Shown here: positions 30,894 to 37,467 of the stretch, piece by piece
Numbering within the stretch: the stretch's first letter is position 1
How the letters are laid out: the number at the start of each line of letters is the position of its first letter
Source: Volvariella volvacea V23
Lineage: Eukaryota > Basidiomycota > Agaricomycetes > Agaricales > Pluteaceae
Length of the DNA stretch: 37,467 bases
Direction of reading: 5' to 3'
Assembly (NCBI GenBank): GCA_000349905.1
Contig: KB722739.1
Span: 658,619-696,085 of the forward strand
Program-made: the position numbers and the translations under genes
The notes under the pieces: model-generated
The model's input: the letters and a program-made list of their open reading frames with translations, nothing else
Database searches by the model: none
What the model was told of the DNA's origin: nothing

Positions 30894-33171
30894 ATGTCTT
30901 CACTCAGGCTTCCATTCCGCGCACTCGCCTTCTCAACGACACTTTTCCTGTCAGCCCAATCAGCTCTCTACACCGACCCTTCTCAACTACCAAACTCCAC
31001 TTATGATTATATCGTTGTGGGAGGTACGTTTAAATCACCAAAGCCTCAAATCACAGTTCTGAATCAGAGAATTTTCTAGCCGGTACTGCCGGAAATGTCA
31101 TTGCAGCACGATTGACGGAAAATTCCAATTGTCAAGTCCTCGTCTTAGAGGCTGGTCCATCGTATGTCTGCCTATGGAACCTAATAATTGCCTCAGACTT
31201 ACCACATTCCTAGGGATGCTGGTATTCTCGCATCCACGGTACCACTCCTCGCGCCATCGTTGATGCAAAGCCAATATGATTGGAACTACACCATGAAACC
31301 CCAGAAACACCTCAACGGAAGAACGATGGCGTTGCCTCGAGGTCGCTTACTTGGTGGAACTAGCTCTATGAGTGAGTATCACACAATTCTATTCCGAAAG
31401 CAAGACGCTAAGATTGTGATTATCCCATTAGATTACATGTTGTATACGAGGGGCGCAGCGGAAGATTTTGACAAGTATGCCGAAATTACTGGTGACCCGG
31501 GATGGAGGTGGGATAACATGGAGGAATATCGGCTACGGGTAAGAATTTTATATTCGAATGCGCGTTCGTAGTAACCTCAAGCTTTACACCTGCAGAACGA
31601 GAGGTTGGTTTCCCCAGCTGACGGGCGAGATATGACTGGGATGTATGACCCCGCCGTGCATGGCACAAGCGGAGCCCTACCCGTCAGCATGCCCGGCATG
31701 CCTCTTCCGCTTGACAAGAAACTGGTGAACGTTCTTGATGAGCTCCGAGACGAGTTTCCATTCAATCAAGATATGAATGGAGGTATACACTGGGTATAGG
31801 TCATGCACCTATTACGACAGAATCGGGCCAGCGTGTTAGTTCAGCGACAGCGTTTCTACACCCCAACATCGATAGGCCAAACCTTCATGTGCTGGTTAAC
31901 GCTCAAGTAACAAAATTGATCAAGACGGGAAGTAAAGGCGGGAGGCCGGTATTTGGTGCCGTCGAGTTCCAATCCGATCCTACAGGTACGATGCAAAGTC
32001 TTTGGTACACAAGCCACTCTAAATGACGCACACACCAGCTGCACATGTGAGAGTCAATGCGAACAGCGAGATAATCCTATCTGCTGGGGCAATCGGCAGC
32101 CCCGTTATTCTCCAGCTATCTGGGATTGGCGACAAGAAAGAGTTGGACCTAGTCGGCATCGATACAATCGTCGACCTACCTTCAGTTGGCAAGAACCTTT
32201 CCGACCATGTTGGTTCCGTCGCAATATTTAGAGTCAACGAACCAAGCTACGACGGTCTCTTCCGGCAACCTGCAGCTTTCCAAGAGGCTATGGTCCAGTG
32301 GCAAACTCAAAGGACGGGTCCATTTTCGAACTCCCCCATCAACCAGGTTGGCTTCTTCCGACTCCCCCAAGATCATCCCGTGTTCAAAGAGATTCCTGAC
32401 CCTGCATCTGGACCTAATGCATTATGAGATACTCTTCTTCGTATGTGGAGTTTATCTGTTGTAGCCTCTCCGCTAACCCCATCATCGCTCGCAGAACCTA
32501 TTCTACTTCCCTGGAGTGCCTTTGCCTGAAGGAAACTTTATGACTGTTGGATTGGCACTGATTTCGCCCGCATCTCGTGAGCCTCCCCATTCAAAACCCC
32601 ACAACTACATCTCTTACACAAATCAATAGGCGGTACCGTCAAACTAGCTTCTCGTGATCCCTGGGTTGCCCCATTAATCGACCCCAACTTCCTCTCCCGC
32701 GAATTCGACAGGGCTGTCATCCGCGAAGGCTTCAAGTCCATCTACAAGATCACCAATGCGTCTGCATGGGGCGATTTTATTCAAGGGCCTTGGGAAGGAT
32801 CCACAGTCTCGGCAGATAACGATAAAGTGGATGAGTACTTCAGGTCGATCTCGTCCTCGGTGTTCCATCCCGTTGGGAGTGCTGCGATGTCGCCTAAGGC
32901 TGCGAACTGGGGTGCGTTGGATCCCGATTTGAGGGTTAAAGGTGTTGAAGGGGTGAGGGTCGTTGATGCTTCTATTATGGTGCGTCCATCAGTCTCCTTT
33001 ACGGGGCTTTGTCTCGGAGTTGTTGTCCTGACGAGTGTTTGTGGGGTATAGCCGTTCATATCCAGTGGGCACACTCAAGCGCCGGTTTATATCCTGGCTG
33101 AACGCGCAGCGGATATTATTAAAGCATCGCCGGAGTTTAAGAGGACTGTAGAGATAAGAGATGAGCTGTAG
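30894..33171 (+). CDS. GMC oxidoreductase, aryl-alcohol-oxidase type; frame broken twice
   Basis: Exons by eye: 30894-31023, 31080-31161, 31214-31371, 31432-31538, 31596-31985, 32039-32440, 32495-32576, 32630-32979, 33052-33171. The product would be about 607 aa, normal for the family. Residues 1-24 look like a secretion signal (LAFSTTLFLSAQSALY). The FAD-binding GAGTAG is at 43-48, followed by LVLEAGPS, the GMC signature block LPRGRLLGGTSSMN, SAGAIGSPVILQLSGIG, and the catalytic pair His531 (HPVGS) and His575 (GHTQAPVY), 44 apart as in aryl-alcohol oxidase. Such enzymes oxidise alcohols with O2 and supply H2O2 to lignin peroxidases outside the cell. Two frameshifts (one base missing near 31787, two near 32420) interrupt it; they may be assembly errors or real inactivation. 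Confidence 0.8.
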
Positions 33172-33379
33172 TGCCAAATACTACTAGTTATTAGTGCTAT
33201 GATGAGACCTTACACAGTCCAACGAGATTCCAATACCCATACTATATGATTAGAACCTGACCGATACACGTAAACGGTAGATACAGATAATAAAATATTA
33301 ATAATAGAAGAGTTGATAAAGAAGTTCAATCATGTCCTGCCGTCGACCGTCTTTCACAATCCCAATCCGTACCAGCCAG
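33172..33379. other. Convergent spacer
   Basis: Short 3'-to-3' spacer between the GMC gene and the glutamine-rich F-box gene; A/T-rich around 33285-33310. No gene was seen. Confidence 0.4.
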
Positions 33380-34475
33380 CTATAGATTGTGAGTAACCAT
33401 ATTCCGACTCCTCGCACCACCCGAAAGCTCATCAAGCACCGACGAATAATGCATCCCCGGATACGCATTCCTCATAACCCAATACCTCTCCTCAAGCTCC
33501 TCCATCTCCCTCCTCGCCAAAGCCTGGCCCGTCATATCCATCCAGACCTCACACGCAATCCCATGCTGCTCCAAATGCTGCTTCGCATAAACCCACGCAA
33601 AGAACGGGATCTTGAGCTTTTGCGACTTGCGCTGGCGCATCATCTTGACCATGTCGACGATGCATTCTTGCATTTCGATCATGGAGCAGTAGGACTGCCA
33701 TGCGGGGGTGTAGGTGAAGGCGAGCGAGGTGAGCTTGGAAAAGTTCCAGGTCTCGTAGTCGTCCGGGATGGTCAGCGGGAGCGCAAACTCGAGCTCTTGC
33801 AGAGCCGGGAATGCGTCAAAGATCGGTCTGCAGAGCTTGACTTCTGCGCACCACGTCAGACGGGAGACGCGTGGCATGACATGGAATGCGTGGACCAAGC
33901 AGGCTGGATGTACGGAGGGGGGGTTCGTTAGCCGCCGCCAAGCAAGAGGAGGCGGAATGCGCCGCTCGGCGGAAGTAGGACTTACAATTGGACAGGTCGA
34001 CGTTCTGAGCCCAGGCGTTCCCCAAGTGTACTTCATTGTCCACCACGACGTGTTTCACCCTCTTGCCATACCACTGGTCAAACATACAATGGAACAACAG
34101 CTCCCAAGAGGCGTTCTTCGTTTTCGGGGTTCTCATCCAATCAAACGACTCCTCTAGCGCCCATCCGGACAGCCTAATATGGATCGTCTTGAGAACGTGT
34201 TCTATTGCGTGAGCGTGGAACCACCGGGATACCATTAGACAGGTGCGCTGGTCTTGAGCAGGGAGAAAGGTCATGATTTGGGTGATTATTTCAGAGGGAA
34301 CGCGATACCCGTTCGCGTTGACGAATTGCTGCGGGTGCTGGAAGAGCTGCTGGTGCTGCTGTTGGTATTGCTGCTGCTGAGGCTGGGGCTCGTCGTCCTC
34401 GAATGCGTCGAGATTGAGCCACTCATCTAGAGAGCTAGACGCGAGACGTGAGTACCGTTCCATGGAGCTATCCAT
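33380..34475 (-). CDS. F-box protein with glutamine-rich N-terminus, 337 aa, two exons
   Basis: Proposed CDS: complement(join(33380..33903,33986..34475)). The 82-nt intron has GTAAGT, GCTAAC branch site and CCAG. Residues 31-52 are Gln-rich (QPQQQQYQQQHQQLFQ). Residues about 57-95 form an F-box-like domain (YRVPSEIITQIMTFLPAQD, then RTCLMVSRWFHAHAIEHVL). The rest contains CAEVKLCRPIFDAFPALQEL and a long helical C-terminus rich in Glu and Arg. The protein is intact and not closely related to the array family. It is presumably an SCF adaptor. A probable 5'-UTR intron lies at 34497-34566 and a TATA-like TTTATAAA at about 34612-34619. Confidence 0.82.
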
Positions 34476-34496
34476 TGTGGCGGTGTTGATCGGATT

Positions 34497-34566
34497 CTGT
34501 TAAAGTTGGTTTCGAGTTTGACAAGAATGCGCTAAGTGGCGGTGGAGAAGTTTTTCGCTGACTTAC
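34497..34566 (-). other. Probable 5'-UTR intron of the glutamine-rich F-box gene
   Basis: GTAAGT donor and TTTAACAG acceptor on the minus strand, 70 nt, ending 21 bp before the ATG at 34475. Confidence 0.5.
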
Positions 34567-34611
34567 GCAGCTTGTGATTGGCGGTGAAAAAGTGAAACGT
34601 CGGACGGGTGG

Positions 34612-34619
34612 TTTATAAA
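34612..34619 (-). promoter_or_regulatory. TATA-like element upstream of the glutamine-rich F-box gene
   Basis: TTTATAAA lies about 140 bp upstream of the ATG and about 45 bp before the inferred 5'-UTR intron. Confidence 0.35.
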
Positions 34620-34807
34620 CGAATCGCAAGTTCAGCGCCGCGCTTGTATTTCGGTGTCCATGATCAAACAAGGCAAGGATTAAAATTTATAAAGAAAAAA
34701 CACCCACAAATACTAGACGTAGGAAAAGTACATTGAGATGGAATATAACGGAAGAATAAACAATAATTCGAGGAGCCCAGCCTTGTTCAGTCTACTCCTT
34801 CCAAGCT

Positions 34808-36877
34808 TCATGCCTTCAGTTGACCGTCCTTGTTCCGTGACGCCCAATATGATCCGTGGGGCCATTCGTACTCCGCGATGCTTGATTTGTGCATTTCGAT
34901 GCTGTTGTGACCGGGAAACGAGGGAAGGGGGAGGCGCAAGGGGAGAGCAGAAGGGGCAAGGCAACGGGAGCGGATTGGAGACAACATCATGATCAGATTC
35001 CATTTCGGGGCAAATGGCAGTATAGACAGGTGGGAAGCGCTTACCTATAGCCCTCGTCAGGGTTGCTGGGCACATTGTACCTTCCACGTGAATTGATAGA
35101 ACAAGGGTTAACGAAATGCTCGTGGAGGTGGTCTACAAACTCAAGGACGTTTCTCTCCATTGTACCGGAAACGGCAATATAATCGATGAGACTAATGGCG
35201 CCCGTGTTGGTAACCGTGAGGTGGGCACCAGAAAAGTTCAAAAGAGACGACCCACCTGAGGTGAATGACATATTCGCAGAGACCAACACCTCCCGCATGT
35301 GGACAAACTGGCACGCCGAATCTGGCAAGGAAAAATTATCAGAAATCGTTAGCGATATTGGTACAAGGGCATGGACAAGGTCTCCAACTCACTTTGCCGC
35401 CATCAGCAACACGCTCAGCACCTCGCTCACCCCTGCTAAGCGACAGGAGTCGATTTGGACAACATCAATGGCCTCCGCTTGTAGCAACTGCTTGAAGACC
35501 ATCCTGTTATGCGCGTGCTCGCCCGTAGCAACACCGATGCCATGAGGTTTCAATGCCTTGCGAATAGCAGCGTGACCCAGGATGTCGTCAGGTGCGGTAG
35601 GTTCTTCAATGAACCTATTATTCTCAATCAATACAGTTCTCTCGCATCGTTGCAATGGCATGATGTACTTACCAAGGTCGGATCTCCTTCAATCCAGTCA
35701 CATAGTCAATGGCTTGCTGCACATCCCAGACTTGGTTCGCATCAATCATCAGCACGGCACCAGTGGGTCCAGCGTTCTTCCCCTTCAAATCTTCGCCGTT
35801 AGGATCTCTTGCCGGCACTCCGGGTGGGAGGTACTGCGGATCGTCGATGATCGACCTGATAAGCTTGCCTCGACGCAAGTCGTCCGCTGGGTCTGCGCCG
35901 ACTTTCATCTTGAAGTGGTTGAAGCCTTGTTCGATGGCTTCTTTTGTGAGCCGAGCGACCTTCTCGTCGCTGTAGCCTAGCCAGCCGGCCGATGTGACGT
36001 AGGCGGGGTACCTAGGAGATAGAGGTTGAGCACAGGCTCGTGTGCCCTAAGGGAACATCTGACGCACCCCAGCTCTCGCACTTTGGCTTCTCGCTCGGCT
36101 TTTCCTGCTTCTCGTTTTTTCAGGAGCTCCAATGCTTCCTCTTTGGTAATTGCATCTGAAATGTACCGGAAGGCTACTGAACGAACGAATTCTTCCTGGA
36201 ATCGTCGTTAGTGGTGGTGATATTCACATATAGACGGGATGCACTGACAGGTGTGAAATCGACAATCAGCTTCCATAGAGGCTTTTTTCTTGATCGGGCA
36301 TATAGATCCCACAAGGCGTTGTTCACGGCTCCAGAAGCGATATGTATCACACCCTTCTCGGGTCCAATCCTGTTCGCGCGTTGAAACATTAATCAAACAC
36401 ATACACCAAATGACTTACCAGCGTAACTGTGGATCGGCGTTCATGTAATCCCAAGTTTTACCCATATCAGCGAACAGCTCCTCGGTCTCTTTACCAATGA
36501 AGCGCTTGGCAACTTCCCCGATAGCAGCACAGACCTTGCACAGCGAAGTGAGCACAAACGAGCAATTTTGTGCAATAACGACCTTACAATCTCATTTCCA
36601 CGTCCAATGGTGAAGGTCATTCCGTAGCCGACAAGGTCCGAGTCGGTCAGGAGTGTGACGTAGGCAGACGAGTAATCACAATCCGTGTTCCTGTCGAGTT
36701 CTACGGTCAAACCACGGTTCCAACGATCTCAATGGAGCAATTACATTGCATCTGTCCCATCCCCAGTTAGGGATGTTGGAAAGCGAACATCTACCACCAC
36801 CCTTGAGCATCAGCACCGTCACTCAGCATGAACGAGTTCAACTCACCATTGGTTTTGTAGCCCGTAATTTTCACCAT
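34808..36877 (-). CDS. Enolase-superfamily sugar-acid dehydratase, L-fuconate dehydratase/ENOSF1-like, 470 aa, 11 exons
   Basis: Proposed CDS: complement(join(34808..34901,35045..35191,35256..35321,35393..35614,35673..36011,36068..36195,36249..36369,36419..36534,36588..36690,36745..36790,36847..36877)); all phases agree. It dehydrates an acid sugar (L-fuconate in the named family) by Mg2+-assisted proton abstraction, probably in the cytosol. Visible residues: acid/base K-x-K (Lys216, Lys218 in FKMKVG), metal ligands Asp272 (MIDANQ), the Glu of IEEP (about 298) and Glu327 (ATGEH), and the Asp350/His377 dyad ([14 protein letters not shown]). Length fits the family. A Pro/Gly-rich insertion (about 240-265) extends one loop. 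L-galactonate dehydratase is a close fungal relative; the [11 protein letters not shown] stretch favours the fuconate type. The last exon is easy to miss because a stop follows the GYR codons if the intron is ignored. Confidence 0.88.
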
Positions 36878-37237
36878 CCCGTCTAAGGCTCTTCGTTGCA
36901 GATAAAAATCCGGAGTAGATGCGAGGTAAAGGACTGAGAGAGCCAGCTCATGATAACGCTGCTTTAATATGTCCTTCCCAGAAGCGGAACCCCATGATCA
37001 GACGTAGCGGTCCGAGTGGCGGCCCGCGTGACCTCTCAGCGGCAATTTACAACGGCAGCTCCCGGCGGAGCGGAAAACTGTATACAGACATAGCGTGGGC
37101 CGTTGTTCGTGCTGTGCTGCCCCCATCCGGCACCAAGGACAGAGAGATAATTATCTGGGATGCCGAACAGGTGGCGCTTGCGGCAGCGAGGTGAAGAGTT
37201 GCACCATGCAATGACCGGAAAGCTTCCTCGACGTCAA
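36878..37237. other. Promoter region of the dehydratase gene, upstream of tRNA-Thr
   Basis: No gene is supported. Several CGG/CCG triplets (for example CGGTCCG at about 37007 and CCCGGCGG at about 37065) resemble half-sites of Zn2Cys6 fungal regulators, but this is only suggestive. Confidence 0.35.
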
Positions 37238-37310
37238 TCCCTCTTAGCTCAGTTGGTAGAGCGCGTCACTAGTAATGACGAGGTCAGTCGTTCGAGTCGG
37301 CTAGAGGGAA
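37238..37310 (+). tRNA. tRNA-Thr(AGU)
   Basis: A complete 73-nt cloverleaf: acceptor TCCCTCT/AGAGGGA, D-stem GCTC/GAGC with an 8-nt loop, anticodon stem CGTCA/TGACG with loop CTAGTAA (anticodon AGT), 5-nt variable loop, T-stem AGTCG/CGGCT with loop TTCGAGT, and discriminator A. A-box and B-box promoters are internal. There is no intron, and TTTTT at 37311-37315 is the Pol III terminator. Confidence 0.95.
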
Positions 37311-37315
37311 TTTTT
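37311..37315 (+). terminator. Pol III terminator of tRNA-Thr
   Basis: T5 run directly after the discriminator base. Confidence 0.7.
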
Positions 37316-37407
37316 AGTCTGGCCGTCGAAAAAGTCTTAGACATATTTTACGTCAGCATCTGCCCTCTCCCCTTCATCCTGCCTGCTCTTTCATTCGCCA
37401 TACCGAC

Positions 37408-37467
37408 ATGTCGCCCTATCGCAGAAACTCCCAGACCATATCAGAATTAGATGCAGAAATAGCCGAA
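37408..37467 (+). CDS. Fb8: start of another F-box-array gene (cut by window end)
   Basis: ATG at 37408 opens MSPYRRNSQTISELDAEIAE to the window edge. The end of this stretch matches the N-terminal helix of Fb5 (LETQIADIDAKI) and Fb3 (IANIDAQI), which precedes the F-box core. It lies 98 bp downstream of tRNA-Thr on the same strand, the same arrangement as Fb5. Only 20 codons are visible, so integrity is unknown. Confidence 0.55.
   Translation, partial: MSPYRRNSQTISELDAEIAE

Noticed and set aside
31780..31800. A 17-nt GT…AG intron that would fix the first GMC frameshift
   Set aside because: Far below the minimum intron size seen elsewhere in this window (49 nt).
1..37467. CRISPR arrays, phage genes, insertion sequences, operons or a toxin-antitoxin system
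   Set aside because: Nothing of the kind was found; gene structure is eukaryotic throughout.

Overview
The window is draft genomic DNA of a filamentous basidiomycete, most likely an Agaricomycete. The evidence is genes split by many 50-80 nt GT-AG introns, an expansion of F-box-like genes typical of mushrooms, an aryl-alcohol-oxidase-type GMC oxidoreductase gene, LTR fragments, and a 100-N scaffold gap. No bacterial, plasmid, CRISPR or viral gene was seen.

Layout. 1-7,690 is a head-to-tail, minus-strand row of four copies of one F-box-like family (Fb1-Fb4), all broken. Fb1 is cut by two LTRs in opposite orientation, one of them a complete solo LTR with a 5-bp target duplication. Fb2 has stops and frameshifts, Fb3 has an 11-bp tandem duplication plus a stop and a lost start, and Fb4 has a large internal deletion. 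9,712-13,248 is a 1,178-codon, low-complexity, intron-less orphan ORF. 14,171-15,217 is a three-exon coiled-coil, tail-anchored protein gene (minus). 15,655-15,886 holds tRNA-Thr(AGU) sequence on both edges of an unsized gap, followed at once by broken Fb5. 17,956-19,610 is an intact two-exon F-box/leucine-rich gene of another family. 20,203-23,850 holds divergent broken Fb6 and then Fb7, the only open full-length member of the array family. 24,228-25,464 is a five-exon alpha/beta hydrolase (minus). 25,890-26,430 is a nearly erased F-box relic. 26,626-27,987 is a third type of F-box gene, also broken. 28,499-29,126 is a two-exon gene of unknown function. 30,894-33,171 is the GMC oxidoreductase, with two frameshifts. 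33,380-34,475 is an intact glutamine-rich F-box gene. 34,808-36,877 is an 11-exon enolase-superfamily sugar-acid dehydratase (L-fuconate dehydratase/ENOSF1-like). The window ends with a complete tRNA-Thr(AGU) and the first 20 codons of another F-box copy (Fb8).

How it fits together. The region looks like a birth-and-death nursery of F-box adaptor genes (presumed substrate receptors of SCF ubiquitin ligases), with ordinary metabolic genes in between. In a non-coding spacer present in two array units, the CpG sites of one copy are almost all TpG/CpA in the other, and all ten differences between two LTR copies are transitions. Both patterns suggest past cytosine methylation of repeats. I found no operon-like logic linking the metabolic genes and no clearly new biochemical system; the most notable signals are array decay, the LTR pair, and the recurrent tRNA-Thr/F-box adjacency. 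Exon structures were inferred by eye from splice consensus, phase and family resemblance.
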